Positions 7,726-16,434 of a stretch of DNA of 26,472 nt are shown here, one piece after another. This DNA comes from Acidobacteriota bacterium. Its GTDB lineage: Bacteria > Acidobacteriota > UBA6911 > JACQSX01. Numbering within the stretch: the first letter of the stretch is position 1; each line of letters starts with the position of its first letter. The notes below the pieces were generated by a model, which saw nothing but the letters and a program-made list of their open reading frames with translations, was not told where the DNA came from and did not search any database. The stretch spans positions 1-26,472 of the forward strand of contig JACQGG010000009.1 in NCBI GenBank assembly GCA_016199665.1, given 5' to 3'. A program made the position numbers and the translations under genes.

Positions 7726-8457
7726 TCAGTCGCCCCGCGCCAGCCTTTGCCAGAGAAAGGCGGGCAGGCCGGCATCCCGAATTTTCTGCTGCGACGTTTC
7801 AATGTCGTAGTCCACCCGCAGGAATTCAACCGCGAGCGTGTCAGCGTCAAAGACCAGAAATGCCGCACGCGGGTCGCCGTCGCGCGGCTGTCCCACGGCA
7901 CCCGGGTTGATCAGATAACGGGCCGATTCCGGGGTCAGAGACAGCTTCGCCGGCGGCTGAACCTGCCGGGAGCAGGTTGTTTCACCGAGGCGGAAGAAAA
8001 TGGTGGGAATGTGGGTGTGGCCGAAAAAGCAGATGGGAGTGGCCAGGGCGTCCAGGCTGGGCCCCTCGCGGTCCCAGGGGAGCAGATATTCGTCCTCGTC
8101 CCGTGGGGATCCGTGCACGATGCTCACCTGCGAATCCACCTGCACGGGACCGGCAGGAAGGCCGCGCAGGTACTTCAGGCTGTCCACGCTCAATTGGCTT
8201 TGGCTCCAAAGAGCGGCCTTGCGGGCGTTGGAGACAAAGGTATCACCCCCTTCCAGCCCTGCGACGACCTTGTCGTGATTGCCGCGTACTGCAGCCAGCG
8301 GGTTCAGGCGCTGTACTTGTTGCACGGTTTCCTCCGGGCTGGCTCCGTAACCTACAATGTCACCCAGCAGCAGGATATGGTCGTAGTCGCGATACTGCAG
8401 GACCGCATGAAGCGCCTCCAGGTTCGCGTGGATGTCGCTGATGACCAGGTATCGCAC
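7726..8457 (-). CDS. Calcineurin-like metallophosphoesterase
   Basis: A 243-residue cytoplasmic metallophosphoesterase with a complete dimetal site: SDIHAN (D8, H10), LLGDIVGYG (D33), RGNHDK (N60, H61), VHGSP (H115) and FGHTHI (H147, H149). The C-terminal strand INPGAVGQPRDGDPRAAFLVFD is typical of the YfcE/MJ0936-like branch, whose members hydrolyse phosphodiesters or small phosphoesters in vitro; the natural substrate is unknown. It starts at a GTG (8457), the only start that keeps the first metal ligands near the N-terminus. It is read away from pgk, with 54 bases between the two starts. That spacer holds a TATATATA octamer (8491-8498) which could serve as a -10 on this strand, but no convincing -35 is present. 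Confidence 0.92.
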   Translation of the reverse strand: MRYLVISDIHANLEALHAVLQYRDYDHILLLGDIVGYGASPEETVQQVQRLNPLAAVRGNHDKVVAGLEGGDTFVSNARKAALWSQSQLSVDSLKYLRGLPAGPVQVDSQVSIVHGSPRDEDEYLLPWDREGPSLDALATPICFFGHTHIPTIFFRLGETTCSRQVQPPAKLSLTPESARYLINPGAVGQPRDGDPRAAFLVFDADTLAVEFLRVDYDIETSQQKIRDAGLPAFLWQRLARGD

Positions 8458-8497
8458 GAGTTTCTCGGTTTGCTTCCGTCCGTTTTCTTCTATATAT

Positions 8498-8503
8498 AGG
8501 AGG
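8498..8503 (+). promoter_or_regulatory. Ribosome binding site that decides the pgk start
   Basis: A full AGGAGG lies 8 bases before the GTG at 8512 but 26 bases before the ATG at 8530. It therefore supports the GTG, which adds six residues (MSAGGP) before the conserved MKKLTLRDLDL. Confidence 0.75.
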
Positions 8504-8511
8504 CCGTTGCA

Positions 8512-9723
8512 GTGAGCGCCGGTGGCCCGATGAAAAAACTGACATTACGAGACTTAGATCTCAAAGACAAGCGCTTGTTTCTTCGCGCGGATTTTAACGT
8601 CCCGTTGAAAGAAGGTCACGTTGAGGATGACAGCCGCATTCGTGCCTCTCTGCCCAGCATCCGGCACGCGTTGCGGCAGGGCGCCAGACTGGTCCTTGCT
8701 TCTCACCTCGGCAGACCGAAAGGGAACCGCAACTTGAAGTACACGCTGGCCCCGATCGGCCGCCGCCTGGAGAGCCTGCTGGATGGCTCCAGGGTCGAAC
8801 TGGCGCCCGACTGCATTGGATCGGAGGTTGAGGCGCTCGCGCAGCAGTTGCGTCCCGGGCAGGTGCTGCTGCTGGAAAACCTGCGGTTTCACGCTGCAGA
8901 GGAAGAAAACGAAGAAGCCTTTTCGCGCGGGCTGGCCCGCCTGGCCGATCTCTATGCAAATGACGCTTTTGGGAGCGCCCACCGCGCGCATGCCTCTACG
9001 GTCGGAATCGTGAAAGTCCTGGGGCAGGGGGCCGCCGGCTTTCTGATGGAGAGAGAAATCGACTACCTGTCGCGCGCCATGGACAGCCCGGAAAAGCCCG
9101 CCACGGCAATATTTGGCGGCGCCAAAGTGAGCGACAAGATCGAAATCATCGAAAACTTCCTGAGTATTGTGCAGAACATTTTGATCGGCGGCGGAATGGC
9201 TTATACGTTTCTGAAGATGGAAGGGCGTCCGGTGGGGAGGTCTCTGGTCGAGGATGACAAGGTGGAAACCGCAGCCGCGCTGGTGCGGCGGGCGCAGTCC
9301 CAGGGCGTCCGGTTCCTGCTGCCGCGGGACCACGTGGTCGCGCCGGAACTGAAGGAAGATGCGCCGCGGACGGTGGAAGCGCGCATTCCCGACACGATGA
9401 TGGGACTGGACATCGGACCCGACACGATCGCGCGTTACTGCCAGGTCATTGGCGAGTCAAAGACGGTCATCTGGAACGGGCCGATGGGAGTTTTTGAGAT
9501 GGACGCCTTTGCCGCGGGAACTCTCGCGATCGCCAAAGCCGTGGCCAGCGTCCGGGGGCTGACCATTGTCGGGGGAGGCGATTCCGTGGCGGCGCTCTCT
9601 AGGGCGGGGCTGCAGGATCGCATCACGCATGTCTCAACCGGAGGCGGAGCATCGCTGGAGTTTCTGGCTGGGAAAAAGTTACCGGGCATTGAGGTGCTCA
9701 CCGATGCCCCAATGCGTCGGTGA
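8512..9723 (+). CDS. pgk: Phosphoglycerate kinase
   Basis: Converts 1,3-bisphosphoglycerate and ADP to 3-phosphoglycerate and ATP in glycolysis, and the reverse in gluconeogenesis. The 403-residue length is normal. Signatures in order are RADFNVPL near the N-terminus, SHLGRPKG (substrate side), LLENLRFH, FGSAHRAHAST, IFGGAKVSDKI, IGGGMAYTFLK, WNGPMGVFE and the C-terminal nucleotide-side GGGDSVAAL and STGGGASLEFLAG. GTG is the preferred start because of the AGGAGG at 8498-8503. tpiA follows after 22 bases and secG after that, so the three are likely one operon. Confidence 0.98.
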   Translation: MSAGGPMKKLTLRDLDLKDKRLFLRADFNVPLKEGHVEDDSRIRASLPSIRHALRQGARLVLASHLGRPKGNRNLKYTLAPIGRRLESLLDGSRVELAPDCIGSEVEALAQQLRPGQVLLLENLRFHAAEEENEEAFSRGLARLADLYANDAFGSAHRAHASTVGIVKVLGQGAAGFLMEREIDYLSRAMDSPEKPATAIFGGAKVSDKIEIIENFLSIVQNILIGGGMAYTFLKMEGRPVGRSLVEDDKVETAAALVRRAQSQGVRFLLPRDHVVAPELKEDAPRTVEARIPDTMMGLDIGPDTIARYCQVIGESKTVIWNGPMGVFEMDAFAAGTLAIAKAVASVRGLTIVGGGDSVAALSRAGLQDRITHVSTGGGASLEFLAGKKLPGIEVLTDAPMRR

Positions 9724-9745
9724 GCGCCGGGAGAGAAATTGAGAT

Positions 9746-10504
9746 ATGAGCCGAATCCCGTTTATTGTGGGCAACTGGAAAATGTACAAGAATGCCTCCA
9801 GCGCGATGGAACTTTGTGATCAGCTCCGGACGGGAATTCGGACGGCAGGGGATCGCGAAGTGGGCGTGGCGCCGCCATTGGCGCTGCTTCCACTGGTGCA
9901 GCAGCGGCTGGAAAACAGCCGGATTCGAGTGGGCGGGCAGAACGTGCATCCTCAGGCGGAAGGGGCATTCACCGGCGAGGTTTCCGCCGAGATGCTGGCT
10001 TCGGTGGGATGCAGCTTTGTAATCATCGGGCATTCGGAGCGAAGACAACACTTCAACGAGGGCGACAGCTTCCTGGGCGCCAAGCTTCTGGCCGCCTTCC
10101 GCGCCCAGCTTGATCCCATTTTTTGTCTGGGCGAGACCCTCCAGGAACGAGAGTCGGGAGCGACCGAAGGCGTGATCCGAAGGCAACTGGATAAAGCCCT
10201 GGCTTCCTTGACTCCCCCTCAGGCATCCCGTATCATCGTCGCGTACGAGCCGGTTTGGGCGATCGGCACCGGGAGAACGGCAACACCGGAAACAGCCCAG
10301 CAGGTCCATCACCTGATCCGCGAATATTTTCGTGGTTTGTGCGGCATTGAGGGGGCCAATCGCCTGCGCATCCTGTACGGGGGGAGCGTCAAGCCGGATA
10401 ATGTTGACGGCCTCATGGCGCAGCCGGACATTGATGGAACGCTGGTGGGCGGCGCCAGCCTGAACGCCGCGGATTTTGCCCGGATCGTGGATTACCGGAC
10501 GTAG
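9746..10504 (+). CDS. tpiA: Triosephosphate isomerase
   Basis: Interconverts dihydroxyacetone phosphate and glyceraldehyde 3-phosphate. All catalytic elements of the TIM barrel are visible in 252 residues: N10 and K12 in GNWKMYKN, the electrophile H96 in IIGHSERR, the base E168 in VAYEPVWAIGTGRTAT (which also contains the flexible loop 6), and the phosphate-binding YGGSVKPDN and GTLVGGASL. The ATG at 9746 is 22 bases after pgk with a GGAGAG upstream, as expected for an operon partner. Nothing is unusual about the protein. Confidence 0.98.
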   Translation: MSRIPFIVGNWKMYKNASSAMELCDQLRTGIRTAGDREVGVAPPLALLPLVQQRLENSRIRVGGQNVHPQAEGAFTGEVSAEMLASVGCSFVIIGHSERRQHFNEGDSFLGAKLLAAFRAQLDPIFCLGETLQERESGATEGVIRRQLDKALASLTPPQASRIIVAYEPVWAIGTGRTATPETAQQVHHLIREYFRGLCGIEGANRLRILYGGSVKPDNVDGLMAQPDIDGTLVGGASLNAADFARIVDYRT

Positions 10505-10584
10505 GAGAACGCGTAACAGGGAAGCAGTCGCGCGGCGCAAGTTGGCGGCTCTTTTGGGCCTGGGATTCCAGGAAGGTTGTTTGC

Positions 10585-11001
10585 ATGGTCTTTTATCTTG
10601 TTCTGGCGGTGCACCTGCTCGTGAGTCTGATTCTCATTGCCGTGGTGTTGCTGCAATCGGGCAAGGGCGCGGACCTAGCCGGGGCGTTCGGCGGCGGCGG
10701 CAGCCAGACGGCGTTTGGCTCGCGGGGCGCGGCGACGTTCCTGAGCAAATTGACCACGGCCTGTGCCGTGATCTTCATGATGACTTCGCTCGGTCTTGCT
10801 ATTCTCTACAATAAACAAAACGCCGGCAGCGTGATGGAGGGAGTTCCATCTCCCGCAACCCCCGCGCCGGGCGGTGTTCCGCAGGCGCAGCCGCCGGCGC
10901 CGCAACAGGCGGCGCCCGCGCCATCGCAGCAGGCAACTCCGCCTCCTTCGCAGCCAACGGCTCCGTCTCCCTCGCAGCAGCAACCGCCGCCTAAGCAGTG
11001 A
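10585..11001 (+). CDS. secG: Protein-export membrane subunit SecG with long Pro/Gln/Ala tail
   Basis: Small subunit of the SecYEG translocon that assists protein export through the inner membrane. The core (about residues 1-77) has two membrane segments (MVFYLVLAVHLLVSLILIAVVLL and the stretch ending FMMTSLGLAILY). They flank the cytoplasmic signature LLQSGKGADLAGAFGGGGSQTAFGSRGAATFLSKLT, which is diagnostic of SecG. After residue 80 comes a roughly 55-residue tail of Pro, Gln, Ala and Ser, rich in PAPSQQ- and PPPSQ-like motifs, making the protein 138 residues against about 75-110 usually. Such tails occur in other SecG proteins and are probably disordered. AGGAAGG lies a suitable distance before the ATG. 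pgk-tpiA-secG is a recurring bacterial order. Confidence 0.95.
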   Translation: MVFYLVLAVHLLVSLILIAVVLLQSGKGADLAGAFGGGGSQTAFGSRGAATFLSKLTTACAVIFMMTSLGLAILYNKQNAGSVMEGVPSPATPAPGGVPQAQPPAPQQAAPAPSQQATPPPSQPTAPSPSQQQPPPKQ

Positions 11002-11043
11002 TTGGCCTGGAACGGGCGGCCTTTCATTATTTCCTGATTTCCT

Positions 11044-11066
11044 GCGCCCTTTATGCCGCAGGGCGC
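11044..11066 (+). terminator. Hairpin after secG, weak terminator candidate
   Basis: GCGCCCT (11044-11050) pairs perfectly with AGGGCGC (11060-11066) around a 9-base loop, 42 bases after the secG stop. No run of T follows, so it is not a canonical intrinsic terminator. It may still mark the end of the pgk-tpiA-secG transcript or be a processing structure. Confidence 0.3.
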
Positions 11067-11110
11067 GGTTACTTGAAGTCTCGGGTCTTGGGTTCCGGTC
11101 GACAGTCAGG

Positions 11111-11145
11111 GTTTAAGGTTCAAGGTCCAAGGTTCAATGTTTCAC
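11111..11145. repeat. Heptanucleotide tandem array B, unit about GTTCAAG
   Basis: Five consecutive heptamers in strict register: GTTTAAG, GTTCAAG, GTCCAAG, GTTCAAT and GTTTCAC. They lie in the secG-lepB spacer, upstream of the lepB promoter. The spacer otherwise (11002-11242) holds only the hairpin at 11044-11066 and the promoter. Confidence 0.7.
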
Positions 11146-11212
11146 TCCAAAGCCAACTTGGAGCACCTTGAAACTGGCCCTCCCTAACCCCAACCCATGC
11201 CTGGCCCGGCTG

Positions 11213-11221
11213 TGCTATAAT
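11213..11221 (+). promoter_or_regulatory. lepB: Extended -10 promoter of lepB
   Basis: TGCTATAAT is a perfect extended -10 (TGn plus TATAAT at 11216-11221). No good -35 lies 16-18 bases upstream, which is typical of extended -10 promoters. The start would be near 11228, leaving only about 15 bases before the ATG at 11243, with no Shine-Dalgarno sequence. This promoter lies inside the longer upstream reading frame, which argues against that longer start. Confidence 0.65.
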
Positions 11222-11242
11222 CGGCCGCGAAAAAATAACGCG

Positions 11243-11851
11243 ATGCAGTTGGAAGAGCCAAACGAGATTCCGATCCCCCCCCAGAGCGCCGAATCTGCGG
11301 CGCCCACGCTGGAAGTCTCAGCCTACCGACCGGGCTCGGTCCTGAAGGATGCGAGAGGCTGGGCGCGGGACATTCTTTTTGCCGCGGTTACCGCGATTGT
11401 TATTGTGGTGTTTGTGATCCAGCCGGTTAAGGTGGAAGGGACCAGCATGCAGCCGAACCTGGTGGACCAGGAGCGGGTCTTTGTCAACAAGTTTGTTTAC
11501 CACCTCTCGGAAGTTCACCACGGAGACATTGTTGTTTTCTGGTATCCGCGCGATGTATCCAAGTCGTTCATTAAACGGATTATCGGAATTCCCGGAGATC
11601 GCATCGAGATTGCCCGCGGCCAGGTGCTCCGCAACGGCCGACCCGTCCGGGAGTCTTACGTGCTTCCCCAGTACGTCGACTACGAGTCTTACCACACCGT
11701 CGTTGTACCGCCGGGGTATTACTACGTTCTGGGGGACCACAGGAATTCAAGCAACGACAGCCGCAACTGGGGACTTGTGCCCCAAAAGAATATTTTTGGC
11801 AAGGCGATTTTTCGATACTGGCCGGTCTCGCGCTTGGGAACTCTGGACTAG
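11243..11851 (+). CDS. lepB: Signal peptidase I
   Basis: Membrane serine protease (family S26) that removes signal peptides from exported proteins on the outer face of the inner membrane. It has an N-terminal cytoplasmic stretch of about 40 residues, one membrane segment (about 43-60, ILFAAVTAIVIVVFVIQPV), the nucleophile S68 in VEGTSMQPNL, the general base K111 in SFIKRIIGIPGD, and box E GDHRNSSNDSRNWG near the C-terminus. With the ATG at 11243 it is 202 residues, the short single-anchor form. An in-frame ATG at 11168 would add 25 residues but overlaps the promoter. It follows secG by 241 bases, so export genes are neighbours, but it has its own promoter. Confidence 0.96.
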   Translation: MQLEEPNEIPIPPQSAESAAPTLEVSAYRPGSVLKDARGWARDILFAAVTAIVIVVFVIQPVKVEGTSMQPNLVDQERVFVNKFVYHLSEVHHGDIVVFWYPRDVSKSFIKRIIGIPGDRIEIARGQVLRNGRPVRESYVLPQYVDYESYHTVVVPPGYYYVLGDHRNSSNDSRNWGLVPQKNIFGKAIFRYWPVSRLGTLD

Positions 11852-11919
11852 CTGGCGGGCTGTTTGCCGCGCGCGGTCCGCTGAGCAGGTACCCGGAGCG
11901 TCAGTGCGCTGATTTTTTC

Positions 11920-13020
11920 ATGACAAACCAAGCGATTCTTGCCCTGGAAGACGGACATACGTTCACCGGTGTGTCGTTTGGACATCGCGGGGATGCCGGC
12001 GGAGAAGTCGTGTTCAACACCTCCATGACCGGCTACCAGGAGGTGCTCACCGACCCTTCCTATGCGGGCCAGATTGTCGTGATGACGTATCCGCTGATCG
12101 GAAACTACGGCACCAACGACGAAGACGTTGAATCGGGGCGCCCTCAGGTCCGCGGGTTTGTCGTCAAGGAAAACAGCGCCGTCTATAGCTCCTGGCGCGC
12201 TTCCGAATCACTGGACGCATACCTGCGGCGCTTTCAAATTCCCGGCATTGCCGGCATCGATACGCGCCGCTTGGTACGGCACATCCGTGAAACAGGCGCC
12301 CAGCGCGGGTTCTTGTTGTCCCGGCCGGAAGGTACCGCAGAGCAGGCAATCGCCGCCGCACGCTCGCTTCCCCTCATGGAAGGCTGCGACCTTGCCACTG
12401 GCGTGTCCTGCGCGACCAGTTATCTTTGGCCGGAGGCGAAGGATCCCCAATTCAAAGTGGTCGCGTACGACTTCGGCATCAAGCGGAATATCTTGAGGCT
12501 GCTGGCCGGCCATAGGTGCGAAGTCAGGGTGGTTTCCGCGGTGACTCCGGCCGAGGATGTGCTTTCGATGAAGCCCGATGGCGTCTTTCTTTCCAACGGC
12601 CCGGGAGATCCCGAGCCGCTCGCTTACGCGATTGATAACATACGCCGGCTCCTGGGACGGGTACCGGTCTTTGGCATCTGCCTGGGGCATCAACTGCTGG
12701 GCCTGGCGCTGGGCGGGAAAACCTACAAACTGAAATTCGGGCACCGGGGAGGCAACCAGCCGGTTAAGAATCTGATCCGGAAAAAAATAGAGATCACCGC
12801 TCACAACCATGGTTTCGCGGTGGACCCGGAGTCTTTGAAAGAAAGGGAAATTCAGATTACTCATATCAATCTCAACGATCAGACGCTGGAAGGATTTCGG
12901 CACCGGCGCTGGCCGGTCTTTTCCGTGCAGTACCACCCGGAGGCTTCTCCGGGGCCGCATGACTCGCTTTACCTGTTTGACGACTTTGCTGACCTCATGA
13001 GACAGCACCAGGAAAGCTGA
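11920..13020 (+). CDS. carA: Carbamoyl-phosphate synthase small (glutaminase) subunit
   Basis: Hydrolyses glutamine and channels ammonia to CarB for carbamoyl phosphate synthesis, feeding pyrimidines and arginine. It is 366 residues. The N-terminal CPSase_sm domain includes FNTSMTGYQEVLTDPSYAGQ (32-51) and GIAGIDTRRL. The C-terminal class I glutamine amidotransferase domain begins near VVAYDFGIKRN and has the nucleophile C254 in FGICLGHQ and the H339/E341 pair in VQYHPEA. The ATG at 11920 lacks a clear Shine-Dalgarno sequence, and no attenuator or protein-binding leader is obvious in the 68 bases after lepB. Its stop shares one base with the carB start. Confidence 0.98.
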   Translation: MTNQAILALEDGHTFTGVSFGHRGDAGGEVVFNTSMTGYQEVLTDPSYAGQIVVMTYPLIGNYGTNDEDVESGRPQVRGFVVKENSAVYSSWRASESLDAYLRRFQIPGIAGIDTRRLVRHIRETGAQRGFLLSRPEGTAEQAIAAARSLPLMEGCDLATGVSCATSYLWPEAKDPQFKVVAYDFGIKRNILRLLAGHRCEVRVVSAVTPAEDVLSMKPDGVFLSNGPGDPEPLAYAIDNIRRLLGRVPVFGICLGHQLLGLALGGKTYKLKFGHRGGNQPVKNLIRKKIEITAHNHGFAVDPESLKEREIQITHINLNDQTLEGFRHRRWPVFSVQYHPEASPGPHDSLYLFDDFADLMRQHQES

Positions 13021-16000
13021 TGCCGCGCCGCGATGACATCAAGAAGATTCTGATCATCGGTTCCGGCCCGATTATCATCGGCCAGGCGTGTGAGTTTGAC
13101 TATTCGGGAACGCAGGCATGCAAAGCGCTGCGGGCCGAAGGCTACAAGGTCGTGCTGGTCAATTCCAATCCAGCGACCATCATGACCGACCCGGAGCTGG
13201 CCGACCGGACTTATATTGAGCCGCTGACTGCCGAGTCGCTGCGGCTGATCATCGAGCGCGAACGGCCGGATGCCCTGCTGCCCACGGTGGGCGGACAGAC
13301 GGCGCTCAACCTCGCCGTGGAGTTGTCTGAGAAGGGCATTCTGGACGAATGCGGCGTGGAACTGATCGGTGCCAAGCTGCTTGCGGTCAAGGTGGCTGAG
13401 GATCGGCGTCTGTTCAAGGCCGCCATGCAGGAGATCGGGCTGCAGGTGCCCGACTCCGGTTTTGCCAGCAGCTACAACGAGGCGCTGGCGCTGCTGGACC
13501 GCATCGGGATTCCGGCCATCATCCGTCCCTCGTTCACCCTGGGAGGAACCGGCGGCGGCATTGCGTTTAATCGCGAAGAGTACGAGGAGACGGTCAATCG
13601 TGGACTGGACGCCAGTCCCATCCACGAGGTTCTCATCGAGGAGTCGGTCCTGGGATGGAAAGAGTTCGAGTTGGAAGTGATGCGGGACCTGGCGGACAAC
13701 GTGGTGGTCATTTGTTCCATAGAAAACTTCGATCCCATGGGAGTGCACACCGGCGACTCCATCACCGTGGCGCCGGCCCAAACGCTCTCGGACCGGGAGT
13801 ATCAGAGCATGCGGGATGCGGCCATCCAGGTGATCCGGCGAGTGGGAGTAGAAACCGGCGGCTCGAATATTCAGTTTGCTTTGAATCCCAAGAACGGCCG
13901 CATGGTGGTGATCGAAATGAATCCGCGTGTTTCGCGCAGTTCCGCCCTGGCCAGCAAGGCGACCGGGTTCCCCATTGCCAAGATTGCGGCACGCCTGGCG
14001 GTAGGCTACACGCTGGATGAAATTCCCAACGACATAACGCGAAAAACTCCATCTTGCTTTGAGCCGACGATTGACTACGCCGTCGTCAAGATTCCCAAGT
14101 GGGCCTTTGAGAAGTTTCCAGAAGCAAGCACCACGCTTGGAACGCAGATGAAGTCGGTCGGAGAAGTCATGGCCATAGGCCGCAACTTCAAGGAGGCCTT
14201 GCAGAAAGGTTTGCGCTCTCTGGAGTCAGACGGCCTGTCGCGCGAGAAGGTGGATCCGGAACGGATGGTGGAGAATCTGATTCAGCCGAATCCGAACCGC
14301 CTGGCGTACATTCGCCATGCATTTTCGCAGGGGTTCTCGATTGAGCAACTTTACCAGTGGACCGGCATTGATCCGTGGTTCCTGGAGCAGGTCCGGCAGA
14401 TTGAAGAGGCGGGCGCGGGACTGGCAGGCGAGAGCCTTGCGACGATCTCCCGCGAAAAGCTGCGGGATGCCAAGCGGATGGGATTTTCCGATGCCGTGCT
14501 GGGCCGGCTGCTGTGCGGCCCCGGCCCCGGCGGAGAAGACCGCGTGCGCGAGTTGCGGAAGCAGCACGGCATCCGTGCCGTGTTCAAGCGAGTGGATACC
14601 TGCGGAGCGGAATTTGAATCGTACACTCCTTATCTCTACTCCAGCTACGAGGAGGAGGATGAATCGGCGCCGGGCGATCGCCGGAAGATCATGATCCTGG
14701 GGAGCGGACCCAACCGCATCGGCCAGGGGATCGAGTTCGACTACTGCTGCTGCCACGCCGCTTTCGCACTCCGGGAAGCCGGCTATGAAACATTGATGGT
14801 CAACTGCAACCCGGAGACGGTGTCCACTGACTACGACACTTCCGACCGGCTCTATTTTGAGCCGCTCACCTTCGAAGATGTCATGAACATTGTGGAAATG
14901 GAAAAGCCCGACGGGTTGATCGTTCAGTTTGGAGGGCAGACGCCGCTCCGGCTGGCCAAACGCCTGGGACAGGCCGGGGTTCCCATTGTCGGCACTTCAC
15001 CTGATTCCATTGACCTGGCCGAGGACAGGATGCGGTTCGGGAAGCTACTGGCCGAGTTGAACATTCCACAGCCGGAGAACGGAACGGCTCTGTCGGTGGC
15101 GGAAGCCCGGGCAGTGGCTAAAAAGATCGGATTTCCACTGCTGATGCGTCCCTCCTATGTGCTGGGCGGGCGCGCCATGGTGATTGTCTACGATGCGCGG
15201 ACACTGGAGCAGTACATGGAACAGGCGGTGGAGGCCTCCCAGGGCCATCCGGTGCTGATCGACAAGTTCCTGGAGGATGCTTTTGAATACGATGTCGACG
15301 CGCTGGCCGACGGCGAATCGATGGTTATTGGCGGCATCATGGAACACATTGAGGAGGCGGGCATTCACTCCGGAGACAGCATCGCGGTGCTTCCGCCCAT
15401 CATGATCCAGCAGCGGCACCTGGATCAGATGAAGCACTACACCCGGCAACTGGGACGGGCGCTCCATGTGGTCGGTCTGATGAACATTCAATTCGCCGTG
15501 GCCGAGGACAAGCTCTATGTTCTGGAAGTCAATCCCCGGGCTTCCCGTACCGTTCCCTTTGTTTCCAAAGCGACCGGAATCCCGCTGGCGAAAGTGGCGG
15601 CGCGCGTGATGATAGGGGCCAAGCTGCGCGATTTCGGCCTGACCGAAGATTTGACGGTGAATCACTGTTACGTCAAGGCCCCGGTTTTCCCGTTTTCGAA
15701 GTTTCCCGGTGTCGATGCCATTTTGGGTCCTGAGATGAGATCCACCGGCGAAGTCATGGGAGTGGCGGAAACTTTCGGGATCGCTTTCGCCAAGTCGCAG
15801 ATTGCGGCCGGGACGGTATTGCCGCGAGGTGGAATCGTGTTTCTCAGCGTCAACCAGCATGACAAGAAGAATGCGGCCCGAATTGCAAAGGAGTTCATCA
15901 ATGTCGGGTTTCATATTGTGGCCACGCGCGGCACGGCCGAGATTTTGAAGGCGGTCGGGGTCGAGGTGGAGTTTGTTTACAAGGTCAACGAAGGCCGGCC

Positions 16001-16253
16001 GAATATCGTTGACCTGATCAAGAGCAATCGCATTGATCTGGTGGTCAACACGCCGCTGGGGCGGGAGTCGTTTTTTGACGAAAAGGCCATCCGGCGCGCC
16101 GCGACCCGCTATAACGTCCCCTGCATTACCACGCTGTCAGGCGCCGGCGCCGTGGTCAACGCCATTCGGGCGCTGCAGCGCGAGAACCTGGATGTGCGAA
16201 GCCTGCAGGAGTACCATCAGGGAGTGCTGGCGAGAGTTAAGAATGAAGGATAA
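13020..16253 (+). CDS. carB: Carbamoyl-phosphate synthase large subunit
   Basis: The synthetase subunit, 1077 residues, full length. It makes carbamoyl phosphate from bicarbonate, ammonia from CarA and two ATP. The two homologous ATP-grasp halves are clear: both carry the start motif GSGP(I/N)xIGQGxEFDY, the metal/ATP loop ending NPRVSRSSALASKATG in the first half and NPRASRTVPFVSKATG in the second. The C-terminal MGS-like allosteric domain (about 940-1077; FLSVNQHDKKNAARIAKEF, GFHIVATRGTAEIL, VVNTPLGRESF) binds UMP or ornithine in studied enzymes. Its start ATG overlaps the carA stop (TGATG), so the subunits are translated in step. Nothing suggests a split or inactive enzyme. Confidence 0.99.
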   Translation: MPRRDDIKKILIIGSGPIIIGQACEFDYSGTQACKALRAEGYKVVLVNSNPATIMTDPELADRTYIEPLTAESLRLIIERERPDALLPTVGGQTALNLAVELSEKGILDECGVELIGAKLLAVKVAEDRRLFKAAMQEIGLQVPDSGFASSYNEALALLDRIGIPAIIRPSFTLGGTGGGIAFNREEYEETVNRGLDASPIHEVLIEESVLGWKEFELEVMRDLADNVVVICSIENFDPMGVHTGDSITVAPAQTLSDREYQSMRDAAIQVIRRVGVETGGSNIQFALNPKNGRMVVIEMNPRVSRSSALASKATGFPIAKIAARLAVGYTLDEIPNDITRKTPSCFEPTIDYAVVKIPKWAFEKFPEASTTLGTQMKSVGEVMAIGRNFKEALQKGLRSLESDGLSREKVDPERMVENLIQPNPNRLAYIRHAFSQGFSIEQLYQWTGIDPWFLEQVRQIEEAGAGLAGESLATISREKLRDAKRMGFSDAVLGRLLCGPGPGGEDRVRELRKQHGIRAVFKRVDTCGAEFESYTPYLYSSYEEEDESAPGDRRKIMILGSGPNRIGQGIEFDYCCCHAAFALREAGYETLMVNCNPETVSTDYDTSDRLYFEPLTFEDVMNIVEMEKPDGLIVQFGGQTPLRLAKRLGQAGVPIVGTSPDSIDLAEDRMRFGKLLAELNIPQPENGTALSVAEARAVAKKIGFPLLMRPSYVLGGRAMVIVYDARTLEQYMEQAVEASQGHPVLIDKFLEDAFEYDVDALADGESMVIGGIMEHIEEAGIHSGDSIAVLPPIMIQQRHLDQMKHYTRQLGRALHVVGLMNIQFAVAEDKLYVLEVNPRASRTVPFVSKATGIPLAKVAARVMIGAKLRDFGLTEDLTVNHCYVKAPVFPFSKFPGVDAILGPEMRSTGEVMGVAETFGIAFAKSQIAAGTVLPRGGIVFLSVNQHDKKNAARIAKEFINVGFHIVATRGTAEILKAVGVEVEFVYKVNEGRPNIVDLIKSNRIDLVVNTPLGRESFFDEKAIRRAATRYNVPCITTLSGAGAVVNAIRALQRENLDVRSLQEYHQGVLARVKNEG

Positions 16254-16288
16254 GGACAGTTTGTGAATGACGGTTTCGGATTGAGGAA

Positions 16289-16344
16289 GGCGGGAAGCGG
16301 AAGGTGGAAGGCGGAAGGCGGAAGGCAGAAGGCGGAAGGCGGAA
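16289..16344. repeat. Heptanucleotide array C, left arm, unit GGCGGAA
   Basis: Eight heptamers in unbroken register: GGCGGGA, AGCGGAA, GGTGGAA, two of GGCGGAA, GGCAGAA and two more of GGCGGAA. The array begins 35 bases after the carB stop. It is the left arm of an inverted pair with 16435-16490. Confidence 0.85.
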
Positions 16345-16434
16345 GGAACTACTCTCAATTGCTTGTTTTTGATGTTTGTTGCGGCGGCTTCAGCGGCCTC
16401 GGGGCGACTTGAGTCCCGGAGGTCACCGACTGCC

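Noticed and set aside
8470..8498. TTGCTT-17-TATATA promoter for pgk
   Set aside because: The -10 would overlap the AGGAGG, so the transcript would begin after its own ribosome binding site; the TATATATA may instead serve the minus strand, but lacks a -35.
9698..10540. 280-codon minus-strand open frame
   Set aside because: Shadow of tpiA, whose catalytic residues are all on the plus strand.
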